From Roseivirga sp. UBA6061 (GTDB lineage Bacteria; Bacteroidota; Bacteroidia; Cytophagales; Cyclobacteriaceae), in assembly GCA_002427745.1 (NCBI GenBank), contig DIYF01000124.1:1-64000 (forward strand): DNA of 64,000 nt, written 5' to 3'. Of this stretch, positions 8,147 to 16,314 are shown piece after piece. The stretch's first letter is position 1. Each line of letters opens with the position of its first letter. Both the position numbers and the translations under genes were made by a program. The notes under the pieces were generated by a model, which had not been told where the DNA came from, ran no database searches, and was given only the letters and a program-made list of their open reading frames with translations.

Positions 8147-8350
8147 ATGGATATGAAAGTGAAGCAGGTAAGACAAAGTGATATTGTACGGAAAAGAAAT
8201 ACGCAGAAACGCTATGAAAAAGTGCGTGAACGCTGCAATGAGTTGTATAACGAACAGCGGATCCGGTGGGATGATGTGATTGAGACATTGTCGGAGGAGT
8301 TTGGGATTTCTCCTGCAACGATTGAAAGGAAAATATTAAAATCTGACTGA
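8147..8350 (+). CDS. Small helix-turn-helix-like phage protein
   Basis: A 67-residue basic protein. Residues 1-35 are a charged helix (RKRNTQKRYEKVRERCNE), and 40-65 read like a helix-turn-helix: DDVIETLSEEFGISPATIERKIL, with the turn at FGIS. Such small proteins are common in Bacteroidota Mu-like elements and may regulate the early or late genes. An ATG two codons later (8153) is an equally good start. It lies on the plus strand, opposite to the neighbouring minus genes, downstream of the gp36-like gene's terminator. Confidence 0.6.
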   Translation: MDMKVKQVRQSDIVRKRNTQKRYEKVRERCNELYNEQRIRWDDVIETLSEEFGISPATIERKILKSD

Positions 8351-8363
8351 GTGCCTCAATCTG

Positions 8364-8549
8364 TCAGTTTGCCTCAGATTCATTAATCGCCTTTTTGATG
8401 GCCAGGTAGTTCACAGCCATTTCATTCTTCTCTTCTGCCTCCAGGCACTCGTTCATCGGGCTGATGTAATATCCCAGAAACAGCCTCTCCAGGGTAGCCA
8501 GTAATTCCTGCTTATTAAATCTTGACAGCTGAATCTCCTCTTCTTTCAT
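8364..8549 (-). CDS. Small phage protein of unknown function
   Basis: A 61-residue acidic, all-helical protein beginning MKEEEIQLSRFNKQELLATL. It has no signal, membrane segment or motif I recognise. It ends 13 bases from the stop of the plus-strand helix-turn-helix-like gene, so the two are convergent. A terminator for the upstream gene lies between it and the next minus gene, so it likely has its own promoter in 8550-8614. It could be a small regulator or an accessory phage protein. Confidence 0.5.
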   Translation of the reverse strand: MKEEEIQLSRFNKQELLATLERLFLGYYISPMNECLEAEEKNEMAVNYLAIKKAINESEAN

Positions 8550-8614
8550 AGGGACGGTAATGGGTTCTTTGATGTGAATGTCTGCTTTCGGGCAAAACCA
8601 AAAAGGGCTTAGTC

Positions 8615-8648
8615 AAAAACACCTCATCAGAATGACGAGGTGCTTTTT
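8615..8648. terminator. Bidirectional rho-independent terminator
   Basis: Stem CACCTC (8620-8625) with GAGGTG (8637-8642) and an 11-base loop is flanked by AAAAA at 8615-8619 and TTTTT at 8644-8648, so either strand gives a hairpin with a U run. It ends transcripts of the minus gene at 8658-9095. Confidence 0.8.
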
Positions 8649-8657
8649 AAACGAGGA

Positions 8658-9095
8658 TTAGTAAAGAGGAACGGTTACTTTTCTTCTTCTTTCATAGCGT
8701 TTGTAGTGCTCTATTGACTTGGTGAGCATATCCACTTCATGCTGCAGTCTTTTGGATTCGGCCCGGGCACGTTTAATCTCGTTGGTTTCCACACGTCCTG
8801 GAAACCAGGTGTCTTCGTATTTTTTAATAATGCGGTCAGCCCTGCCTTTGCGCTTTTTAACCATGCGCAACTGAATTTTCATTTCCTGGTATTTGGGTGA
8901 TGGTTCTGGAGTTTTCTTCATTTGAGAATTTCTGGTTTTGGGTTTTTGATCTCCGTAAGCCAGTTCTACTCCCATAATCCGGGTGTTTGTTTTCAATGCA
9001 AAAAGAATCCGGTCGAATGACCAGCCGGTAAGTGCTACTAATTCGTCAATGGTTTTGAAGCGGATCCAGCCGGATCTGTATCTTATTCTGATCAT
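8658..9095 (-). CDS. Unrecognised basic phage protein
   Basis: A 145-residue basic protein. Residues 12-40 (FKTIDELVALTGWSFDRILFAL) resemble a small DNA-binding helical domain; the middle is low complexity, rich in K, R and Q (about 48-75), and the C-terminus is a predicted coiled coil (NEIKRARAESKRLQHEVDMLTKSIEHYK). I do not recognise a family. It sits between Gam and the strong terminator at 8615-8648, so it belongs to the early minus-strand genes. Confidence 0.5.
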   Translation of the reverse strand: MIRIRYRSGWIRFKTIDELVALTGWSFDRILFALKTNTRIMGVELAYGDQKPKTRNSQMKKTPEPSPKYQEMKIQLRMVKKRKGRADRIIKKYEDTWFPGRVETNEIKRARAESKRLQHEVDMLTKSIEHYKRYERRRKVTVPLY

Positions 9096-9120
9096 GGTAT
9101 TGTGCTTTTGGAGGTTAAGA

Positions 9121-9169
9121 GAGGCTATCTCAATCAGGATGATGAAAATCCGTCTTTTGAGATAGCCTC
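9121..9169. repeat. Perfect 13-bp inverted repeat between early phage genes
   Basis: GAGGCTATCTCAA (9121-9133) and TTGAGATAGCCTC (9157-9169) are exact reverse complements separated by 23 bases. It falls between the Gam gene and the next gene on the minus strand. There is no long T run on either side, so a Rho-independent terminator is uncertain; an attenuator or RNA-processing hairpin is possible. Confidence 0.7.
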
Positions 9170-9284
9170 ATAGGATTCCCTGCCGGTCCGGAGGCTGGCG
9201 AGTCTGTATACTTGTAAGGAATTCAAAGTTTAATAAGTCCGGCTGTACCAGCCGGCAATGGTATCAGTTGGAGGGTGTACTCAT

Positions 9285-9824
9285 TTACACCATGGCAAAA
9301 GACATATTCTCGAGCTGTCCTTCTTTGATGGTAATAAAGAAGGTTTCTTCCTGAACAACACTGACTCCTATTTGAGACAGTTCCTGCATCTGGTCCTTAT
9401 CATCCCGACTGGCGATGATCTTGTCTTTATCCACTTCCACACGGGTTCTGAGGAAGTCCGAACCGGTTTCATTGAGTGTTTCAATCACCTTATTCCAGGT
9501 AATGGATCTGGGCTTGCTGACCTTGGGGGTACCTGTACGGAAACCGATTACGCCATGTTGGAGGTCCATACTTCTTTTTTTCCGGAACAGCTCGTCCTTA
9601 TTGTGGATGCCAAAGGCTTCCAGTTTCTCCATTGCCTTTTGTTTTTGTTCGAGCAGGGTCTCGGCTTTCTTATGGTAAGTTTTTCTTACCTCCAGCAGTT
9701 GTAGCTCTTCCAGGGCTTCCAGTTCTTTGATTTTACTGCTTGCTTCAGCGAAGCTTCTCATTACTTCTCCTACTTCTTCTTTGGAAGGGGCTACTACAAT
9801 TCTCTTTCTGATTCTCTTTGCCAT
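9285..9824 (-). CDS. Mu Gam-like host-nuclease inhibitor
   Basis: Mu Gam binds double-stranded DNA ends and blocks exonucleases such as RecBCD; it is a bacteriophage relative of Ku. The frame is open to 9908, but the internal ATG at 9824 gives MAKRIRKRIVV, the usual type of start for Bacteroidota Gam proteins, and a 179-residue product, close to the family's length of about 170-175. A long coiled coil (about 20-75) is followed by the conserved globular part with RKRSMDLQHGVIGFRTGTPKV and the segment WNKVIETLNE. In Mu it is an early gene, matching its place next to the repressor region. Confidence 0.8.
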   Translation of the reverse strand: MAKRIRKRIVVAPSKEEVGEVMRSFAEASSKIKELEALEELQLLEVRKTYHKKAETLLEQKQKAMEKLEAFGIHNKDELFRKKRSMDLQHGVIGFRTGTPKVSKPRSITWNKVIETLNETGSDFLRTRVEVDKDKIIASRDDKDQMQELSQIGVSVVQEETFFITIKEGQLENMSFAMV

Positions 9825-9934
9825 GTTAAAATATTTTGTGTTTTGTTTTGTGTAATTCCACAGGTCAGTCCACTCTTCTCCGGGCGATCCATTTTCATGA
9901 TCTGCCATATACCCGGCTGGTGGTCATTACCTGC

Positions 9935-10342
9935 TTATGTTCTATTCACTTCATCCATTTCCTGTTGAAGTGCCCAAATGGTATGCTGTAATGAAAACCT
10001 CCTGTCTTCCAGGTCTACATCACATTCTTCTGCAGCCCTGATCTGGCTAATGGTATTTCTGAGATGCGACTTAAGCGTCTCCATCTCAGCGGTTGCCAGT
10101 TTCAGATAGTCAAACCGCAGCTGTTTCAGCTGATCGGAAAGGCTCCGCAGCTTGCTCTTCTTATCCTGGTAGGTTTGCCCCAAAGGCTTCTTCTCCAGGT
10201 TTTCTACCTGTATCAAGAGGATGGTCAATGACTTTTGAAGCTCTTTTATCCTCACAAGCAGCTCTTTTCTTTGCCTGATATCCTGGATTCTTTGCTGCAT
10301 TGACGTCCATGCTTTTCCGTTTAATGATTCTTTTGCTTCCAT
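9935..10342 (-). CDS. Coiled-coil early phage protein of unknown function
   Basis: A 135-residue protein predicted to be almost entirely coiled coil: repeated L-heptads through QRIQDIRQRKELLVRIKEL, then LRSLSDQLKQL, and an acidic C-terminus. It has no membrane segment or enzymatic motif. It is the first gene leftward of the repressor, so it is probably the first early gene under repressor control. Mu carries Ner and the transposase genes at this place, and this protein resembles neither. Confidence 0.5.
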   Translation of the reverse strand: MEAKESLNGKAWTSMQQRIQDIRQRKELLVRIKELQKSLTILLIQVENLEKKPLGQTYQDKKSKLRSLSDQLKQLRFDYLKLATAEMETLKSHLRNTISQIRAAEECDVDLEDRRFSLQHTIWALQQEMDEVNRT

Positions 10343-10401
10343 TCTCTTTTGCTTTCTGACCTGTACTGTTTCTATTGCTGCGGTCCGCTGCTATTCACCA
10401 T

Positions 10402-10562
10402 AATGAACACCACAGACTTAAGTCTCACACTATCACCTTATTGGGCACACCCCCTGATCTTTTGATAGTTTTTTATGTCCATGAATCTTATCATATTTGT
10501 ATGAGTTTGTGAGAGTAAATATATTCAATATATTGAACAAAAGCAAATTTTGAATTCAAAAT
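10402..10562. promoter_or_regulatory. Probable operator region of the phage repressor
   Basis: Two perfect palindromes lie in the 47 bases before the repressor start: TTCAATATATTGAA at 10524-10537 and ATTTTGAATTCAAAAT at 10547-10562. A weaker TTCA-N6-TGAA element is near 10394-10407, on the side of the leftward early gene. Shared TTCA/TGAA half-sites suggest one regulator binds all. The repressor downstream has a helix-turn-helix N-terminus, so autoregulation and control of leftward early transcription are the simplest reading. The -10/-35 positions were not resolved. Confidence 0.6.
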
Positions 10563-10570
10563 AATGAACA

Positions 10571-11443
10571 ATGCTTGATTTAAATACTATTGGTAGTAAA
10601 CTGTCTCTTTACCTGGAAAAACACAACATTTCAGCAAATCAAGCGGCTCGCATGTGCGACATGTCTCCTTCTCAAATGCACAATATTTTGAATGGAAAAA
10701 ACTATGGTATCCAGCATTTTATCAAAATCATGAATGGCTTTCAGGATTTGAATATCCTGGAGTTATTTGATCTTGACGTAACGACTCTGCAGAGGATGGG
10801 AGTAACTTTCGGAGACAGCCACAAAGGCCCGAATGAGCCTAAAGCTTACGACCTTGATAGCTCCCGGGCCTTACCTGTTGTAAATGAACCAGGCCCACCC
10901 ACGATCAAGCCTGTTATGGTTACCATGAATGATGAAATGGCTGAGAACATCGCTTTTGTTCCTATTAAAGCTCAGGCGGGTTACCTTCAGGGATATGCCA
11001 ATCAGGAGTATGTGGAAAAGTTACCTTCTTTTGGTTTACCGGGCTTTCAGAATGGCACCTTCAGGGCTTTTGAGGTGGAAGGACATTCCATGCTACAGAT
11101 AGACAACAAAGGTTTTCACCCGGGTGATATCACCATCAATCAATATGTGGAAAGCCCACACCAGATAAGGGATGGGCGGGTTTATGTGATTGTAACGCCT
11201 GATGGCATGCTGCTAAAGAGGTGCATCAACCGACTGGATGGAGAAATCCCCAGGCTGATTTGTAAGTCAGATAACCGCTCGGGAGACTATCCTGACATCC
11301 CGCTTTCTCCTGATCAGATCATTGAGGTATGGGAGTTTAAGGCAAACATTACACGTTATGCTTCTCCTCCGGGTGATGCCTATACCCTGATCAATGACCT
11401 CAATGTGCGGATTGCCATTCTGGAGGAAAAAATGAACCTCTGA
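10571..11443 (+). CDS. LexA-like phage repressor (HTH plus S24 peptidase)
   Basis: A 290-residue repressor. Residues 8-55 form a helix-turn-helix (SANQAARMCDMSPSQMHNIL). After a linker, the C-terminal S24 domain has the expected self-cleavage elements: an Ala-Gly site at 136-137 (KAQAGYLQG), the nucleophile Ser173 in GHSM, and the general base Lys216 in LLKRC. Spacing (36 residues from cleavage site to Ser, 43 from Ser to Lys) is close to LexA. This predicts RecA-stimulated autocleavage and therefore SOS induction of the element, as in lambda CI. It is transcribed opposite to the early and tail genes. Confidence 0.85.
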   Translation: MLDLNTIGSKLSLYLEKHNISANQAARMCDMSPSQMHNILNGKNYGIQHFIKIMNGFQDLNILELFDLDVTTLQRMGVTFGDSHKGPNEPKAYDLDSSRALPVVNEPGPPTIKPVMVTMNDEMAENIAFVPIKAQAGYLQGYANQEYVEKLPSFGLPGFQNGTFRAFEVEGHSMLQIDNKGFHPGDITINQYVESPHQIRDGRVYVIVTPDGMLLKRCINRLDGEIPRLICKSDNRSGDYPDIPLSPDQIIEVWEFKANITRYASPPGDAYTLINDLNVRIAILEEKMNL

Positions 11444-11465
11444 CAAGAGGATTAAATAAAAAGGG

Positions 11466-11494
11466 CCCCGGTCCTGTTGATGTCCGACCGGGAC
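11466..11494. terminator. GC-rich hairpin between repressor and host oxidoreductase genes
   Basis: CCCGGTC (11467-11473) and GACCGGG (11486-11492) pair over a 12-base loop between convergent genes ending at 11443 and 11504. There is no good T run, so it is a weak Rho-independent terminator at best. It may mark the right boundary of the phage-like element; no attachment-site repeat was seen. Confidence 0.5.
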
Positions 11495-11503
11495 CTGCTC
11501 AAG

Positions 11504-13672
11504 TCAAAGCAACTCTGCCATATCCAGCGGTGTTTTTCTTATTCGCTTACCGGTGGCAGCAAAAATGGCGTTCATTAAGGCCGGAGTAAGGGGTGGCACC
11601 CCGGGCTCTCCTACCCCCAGGGCAGCATCTGTACTGGGCACAATGTGTACATCGATTTCCGGAGTCTCATGCATACGCAACATTTTATAATCATGAAAAT
11701 TACTCTGTTGCACTGCTCCGTTTTTAAAATCCATACCTCCATAGAGCGCTGAAGTCAAAGCCCAGATAATGGCTCCCTCGACTTGTCCTTTTACGAAATG
11801 AGGATTGACAGCTGTACCACAGTACAAAGCGGCCGTCACCTTATCTACACGTAGTGCACCATTGGCAAACGTCACTTCTACCACATGTGCACAAAAGCTC
11901 ATAGCAAAACGATATACTGCAATGCCCTGACCTGAATTTCGAGGCATCGACTTACCCCAACCGGACTTCTCAGCAACTAAATTCAATACCTGTTTGGTTT
12001 TCTGAATAGCATCGATGGAATAGGGCTGACTATAGTGTTTCTCAGCATCTGCTCCGAGTTCAACCTGACGGTCGAGCATCTCCAGCCTGAAAGCCAAAGG
12101 ATCTTTACCGAGTTTATGAGCCACTTCATCCATCATACCCTCCATAGCAAAGGCTGCTCTGTGCGGTCCCACACTACGCCATGCCCCGGTAGACAATGGC
12201 GAGTCAACAATGTGTTTTTCACCCAGCTTATGAGGAACGATATAGGGAAACCATGGCTCAGGAGACCAGCTCTTGGTAGAAATAACATTGGTACGCCAGC
12301 CTGTGACCTGACCGTCCTTCAGAGCCACTCGATGATTGTCGTGCTGAAAAGCACTGTTATAATCGCAGCGAATATCATCTTCCCTGGTCCAGGTGAGCTT
12401 TACCGGCACATCAAGCTTTGAAGAGAGCCAGGCTACCTCCACAATGTGCTCAGGGTAGAACTTCCGTCCAAAACTCCCTCCTGCGGGGAGAATGTGAATG
12501 GTCTGCTTTTCTACCGGTATGTTGACATACTTTGCTATTTGCTCACTGGCCCAGTTGGGGTTCTGCATGGTGGACCAGACTTCAATATGACCTTCTTTGA
12601 TTTCAGCGACACCATTCATAGGCTCCATACAGGCATGGGCGTGATACGGGTTTTCATAGGTGGCGGTCAGTACTTCATCGGCTTCACTAATAGCTTTTTC
12701 CACATCTCCGAAGTTGCCGTAGTAATCGTGTACCTTCTCTCCGGGCGCCTCTACCAGTGATTGCATTTTCTCCTCCAGGGAAGCATTGCTGGTATTACGA
12801 TTCGGGCCGGCTTCCCACTCTACCGCCAATGCCTTTCTGCCCTGCATGGCCGCCCAGGTGTTTCCCGCAATGACCGCCACACCATCCCGGACGATGAAAT
12901 CAGCATCTTCGTAAATTCCGGGGACTTTTATCACATCAATCACACCGGGTACTTTGCGGGCTGATGTATCATCATAGCTTTTCACTTTGCCACGGTAGAC
13001 CGGGCACCGCTCAATACTGGCGTAAACCATATTCGGCAGCTTCAGATCCAGAGCGAAGTATTTCTCTCCCCTGACAATCTTCGGAGTAAGCCGGTTTCTG
13101 ACTTCTGTACCAATCAGCCTGAAGTCTTTATGCTCTTTTAGTTTGATTTCAGAAAGAGCTGGTGTCTCCACAGTCGGAGCAATGGACACCAGATCTCCGA
13201 AACTGACCTTTTTATTATTAGCCGGGTTCATCACAAAACCATTATCGGTATACAGGCCGGTTTTAGCCACTCCCCAATGCTTTGCTGCTGATCTGATCAA
13301 CACCTCACGTGTGGTAGCAGCCATTTCCCTCAGGGGCTTCCACATCAACCTTACCCCACTACTTCCCCCGGTATTCGCCTGAAGTCTGTCATATTTCTTC
13401 TCATCGTGCAGAGCCTGCACTACCTTGAATGTATCCCAGTTGCCCCCCAGCTCATCACAGAAGATCATAGGCACCCCTGTACCGGTTCCCTGCCCCATTT
13501 CATGCTTGGTGAGCATAAAGGTAATTGAGCCGTCAGCATGGATTTCGCAAAGCACATTAGCGACAAAGCTTTCTTCCCTGACAGCTGCCTGAGCAACACC
13601 CGGCACCGTCATGGCAATGGCCAGACCTCCGGTAGCGGTGGTACTGAGCCTGATAAAGTTCCGTCTGTTCAT
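11504..13672 (-). CDS. Molybdopterin-binding oxidoreductase large subunit (isoquinoline 1-oxidoreductase beta-like)
   Basis: A 722-residue member of the xanthine oxidase family, of the IorB type that contains the molybdenum centre and works with a separate 2Fe-2S subunit. It starts with a twin-arginine signal (RRNFIRLS, then a hydrophobic stretch to about residue 30), so it is exported folded. Visible family segments include GQGTGTG near residue 62, the GGSFGRKF molybdopterin-contact loop in the middle, and GVGEPGVPPLTPAL near the C-terminus, which holds the catalytic glutamate region. The small subunit gene lies 2 bases upstream. The substrate (probably an aromatic N-heterocycle or aldehyde) cannot be told from sequence. 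Confidence 0.85.
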   Translation of the reverse strand: MNRRNFIRLSTTATGGLAIAMTVPGVAQAAVREESFVANVLCEIHADGSITFMLTKHEMGQGTGTGVPMIFCDELGGNWDTFKVVQALHDEKKYDRLQANTGGSSGVRLMWKPLREMAATTREVLIRSAAKHWGVAKTGLYTDNGFVMNPANNKKVSFGDLVSIAPTVETPALSEIKLKEHKDFRLIGTEVRNRLTPKIVRGEKYFALDLKLPNMVYASIERCPVYRGKVKSYDDTSARKVPGVIDVIKVPGIYEDADFIVRDGVAVIAGNTWAAMQGRKALAVEWEAGPNRNTSNASLEEKMQSLVEAPGEKVHDYYGNFGDVEKAISEADEVLTATYENPYHAHACMEPMNGVAEIKEGHIEVWSTMQNPNWASEQIAKYVNIPVEKQTIHILPAGGSFGRKFYPEHIVEVAWLSSKLDVPVKLTWTREDDIRCDYNSAFQHDNHRVALKDGQVTGWRTNVISTKSWSPEPWFPYIVPHKLGEKHIVDSPLSTGAWRSVGPHRAAFAMEGMMDEVAHKLGKDPLAFRLEMLDRQVELGADAEKHYSQPYSIDAIQKTKQVLNLVAEKSGWGKSMPRNSGQGIAVYRFAMSFCAHVVEVTFANGALRVDKVTAALYCGTAVNPHFVKGQVEGAIIWALTSALYGGMDFKNGAVQQSNFHDYKMLRMHETPEIDVHIVPSTDAALGVGEPGVPPLTPALMNAIFAATGKRIRKTPLDMAELL

Positions 13673-13674
13673 AA

Positions 13675-14127
13675 TCAGGCCTTACTGGCTCTTTTAATGG
13701 CTTTCTTAATTCTGGGGTAAGTACCGCATCGACAGATGTTGCCACTCATAGCGCTTTCAATTTCTGCATCAGAAGGATTGCTATTGCGGGTCAATAGTGA
13801 AGTAGCGCTCATGATTTGTCCTGACTGACAATAACCGCATTGCGGAACATCTTCCTCTACCCAGGCCTGCTGTACTTTTGAAAGGGTTTCTTCTGTAGCC
13901 AGCCCTTCTATGGTGGTAATATTTTTACCTGCCAGGCTCCCCACCGGCAGAGAGCAGGAACGGACAGCCACACCATCCAGCAATACGGTACAGGCACCGC
14001 ATTGAGCAATGCCACAACCATACTTGGTTCCTGTAAGATCAAGAGAGTCCCTCAGCACCCATAAGAGCGGAGTTTGAGGATCGTCTTCTACCTGTAAATT
14101 CCGGCCATTAACGCTTATCGATATCAT
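13675..14127 (-). CDS. 2Fe-2S subunit of the molybdenum oxidoreductase (IorA-like)
   Basis: A 150-residue electron-transfer subunit with two 2Fe-2S clusters. The plant-ferredoxin-type cluster uses Cys38, Cys43, Cys46 and Cys58; the helical-domain cluster uses Cys97, Cys100, Cys132 and Cys134 (motifs CGYC and CRCG). This is the full set for the family. There is no signal peptide, which fits export as a complex with the large subunit carrying the Tat signal. It is the first gene of a two-gene operon. No cytochrome c partner, often present in such enzymes, is next to it. Confidence 0.88.
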   Translation of the reverse strand: MISISVNGRNLQVEDDPQTPLLWVLRDSLDLTGTKYGCGIAQCGACTVLLDGVAVRSCSLPVGSLAGKNITTIEGLATEETLSKVQQAWVEEDVPQCGYCQSGQIMSATSLLTRNSNPSDAEIESAMSGNICRCGTYPRIKKAIKRASKA

Positions 14128-14402
14128 AAATGAGATTTTGATTGAAAAAGTTAATGATGCCTACGGAAAGGCTGTCTGAGGTTTGCATCAAACAATCCCA
14201 GAATCATAATTCAGGAATCGATAATGACTCAGAAGTCGCGTAAACCGTATTTTTCGACACAACAATCTCCTATTCGAACAAGCTATTGAGGCTTATGCAC
14301 AAGACTTGCAGGTTTTGATTTCGGGCAGATTTTTGCCAATTTCAACCTCCGACTTTCCTCCATTGCAGCCCCTGGCAGATTTTTTATTTAACCTGTGTAA
14401 AC

Positions 14403-16256
14403 ATGTATAAGAAGTTATTTTACCCGCTCGTTCTGATCATTGTACTTTTTATCCACTCTTGCGGCAGCGATGACGATCCGGCAGTTATCACCATAGACAA
14501 CCCTACGGTGACTGTGAATTTTGACGAGAACCCCTCTCAGGACCAGGTGATCACTACCATCAATGCCAGTACCAGCAAAGGTTTTCTTACTTATTCAGTA
14601 GACAGCGAATCACCCTCCACAGGGGCTACCTGGATTGACATTCGTACCGGAGAACTCATGGTTGATGATATTTCGGAATTTGATTTTGAAAAGTACTCAC
14701 CGGCCGTGCTGGAAATCACCGTGAAAGTAACAAGCGGAGATGTCAACGAAACTGCCACCGTCACCATCAACCTGCAGGACATGCCGGATGAAGTAAATAT
14801 CAACGACCAGACAGTCTCTATTGATGAAAACCCAACGAATGGCCAGGTTGTAACGACAGTGAGTGCCACGGTGGATTCAGGCACCCCCAGGTTCAGCATC
14901 AGCTCACAAACACCGGCCAGAACTTTTGCGATCGACCCTAACACAGGGCAAATCACAGTCGCTGATTTCACAGCCATAGATTTCGAGACCAACCCTACCC
15001 TGACTATGCTGGTAACCGCAACGAACGGTCAGGGCACCGATAACGCCAGAGTAGACATTGATGTCAACAATGTACTGGAGACACTCACCACACAGGATGA
15101 AACCCTGACCATAGATGAAAACCCGACCAACGGACAGTCACTGGTTACCATCATGGGTGACACCGACCTGGGCTCTCCGACTTTCAGTATTCAAAACGAG
15201 AGTGTTGCCGGAGCTTTTGCCATTAACGAAACAACAGGAGAACTCACTGTGGCCGACCCGAGTAAGTTTGACTATGAGTCCAACACCTCTCTGACAGCCA
15301 ATATTGGCCTTACCAATGCCAACCTCCAGGCAACCTCGATAGTCACTGTTAATCTGAATGATATTTTTGAACTCTCCTGGACCGAAGCCACTGCCAATGC
15401 TGCCTTTGGAGGTGTTTATGGGCATCAGATTGTTAACCTGAATGGCACACTCTTTTCTATCGGAGGCATCAGGGGTATTGACCGTATCAATGAGGTATGG
15501 TCGAGCACAGATGGCAGCAACTGGACACAGGTAACCACCGGCAACACCATATTCTCAGCACGGAACGGTCATCAGGCAGTCATATTTAACAACAAGATCT
15601 GGGTGATTGGCGGCTTTACAAGCGGAGGTCGCTCTAACGAGGTATGGTCGTCATCTGACGGAGCCACCTGGACACAAGCTAACACTTCAGGAACCTTCTC
15701 GGCACGGGCCGATCATGCTGCCGTAGTATTGAATAGTAAGATATATGTTGTAGGCGGCAGTGACGGATCTATGCAAAATGATGTATGGAGTAGTAGTGAT
15801 GGAATTACCTGGAGCCAGGAAGCCACCAGCGGTAACCTTTTTACTCCAAGACAAGCGCATTCTCTGACGGTATTCAACGGCCAAATGATACTGATAGCCG
15901 GAGCTGACCTTGATGGAGATCAGCTTTTGCGGCAAAGGAATGACATCTGGACCAGCACCGATGGTAAAACCTGGACAGAAGTAAGCGTTACGGGTAACCT
16001 CTTTGTGGAAAGATGGATTCATGGTGCTATTGTACACAATAACCTGCTCTGGGTGATTGGAGGAGATGATGATAGCGGCAACCGCTTTAACGATGTCTGG
16101 ACTTCTCCGGATGGTGCTACCTGGACACAACAGACCGCCAACCCTGTATTTGATGTACGAGACCAAATGGCCTTGTTTGTCCTAAATAACAAGTTATGGG
16201 TAAGTGGCGGAAGTAATAACAACGGCATACTTACCGATATCTGGGTTTCAAATTAA
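14403..16256 (+). CDS. Lipoprotein with cadherin-like and kelch-like repeats
   Basis: The 617-residue protein begins with a lipoprotein signal (hydrophobic to residue 17, lipobox ending at Cys20), so it is probably anchored in the outer membrane. Residues about 30-330 hold three cadherin-like repeats with recurring DENPTNGQ and aspartate-rich strands. Residues about 335-617 hold five or six kelch-like repeats, each with GxxxVWSSxDGxxWTQ. A signal-anchored, repeat-built surface protein of this kind usually binds polymers or other cells; no catalytic motif is visible. It is divergent from the molybdenum enzyme operon, with a 275-base intergenic gap that has no clear signal, and ends before a strong terminator. 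Confidence 0.8.
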   Translation: MYKKLFYPLVLIIVLFIHSCGSDDDPAVITIDNPTVTVNFDENPSQDQVITTINASTSKGFLTYSVDSESPSTGATWIDIRTGELMVDDISEFDFEKYSPAVLEITVKVTSGDVNETATVTINLQDMPDEVNINDQTVSIDENPTNGQVVTTVSATVDSGTPRFSISSQTPARTFAIDPNTGQITVADFTAIDFETNPTLTMLVTATNGQGTDNARVDIDVNNVLETLTTQDETLTIDENPTNGQSLVTIMGDTDLGSPTFSIQNESVAGAFAINETTGELTVADPSKFDYESNTSLTANIGLTNANLQATSIVTVNLNDIFELSWTEATANAAFGGVYGHQIVNLNGTLFSIGGIRGIDRINEVWSSTDGSNWTQVTTGNTIFSARNGHQAVIFNNKIWVIGGFTSGGRSNEVWSSSDGATWTQANTSGTFSARADHAAVVLNSKIYVVGGSDGSMQNDVWSSSDGITWSQEATSGNLFTPRQAHSLTVFNGQMILIAGADLDGDQLLRQRNDIWTSTDGKTWTEVSVTGNLFVERWIHGAIVHNNLLWVIGGDDDSGNRFNDVWTSPDGATWTQQTANPVFDVRDQMALFVLNNKLWVSGGSNNNGILTDIWVSN

Positions 16257-16274
16257 CTCCGACTTAAAAAAATC

Positions 16275-16314
16275 AAAGAGGCTGTTGGGGAACTCCCAAC
16301 AGCCTCTTTTTTTT
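16275..16314. terminator. Strong terminator between convergent genes
   Basis: A long stem, AAAGAGGCTGTTGGG pairing with the CCCAACAGCCTCTTT arm, spans 16275-16309 with a short loop and is followed by a run of T to 16314. The convergent gene's stop codon (TAA, 16315-16313) overlaps its end. Confidence 0.9.

Noticed and set aside
11444..11504. Attachment-site repeat at the right end of the phage-like element
   Set aside because: No matching direct repeat was seen, and the left end is outside the window.
12035..12421. Plus-strand frame over the molybdenum enzyme gene
   Set aside because: The minus-strand protein there has a full family pattern; the plus frame has none.
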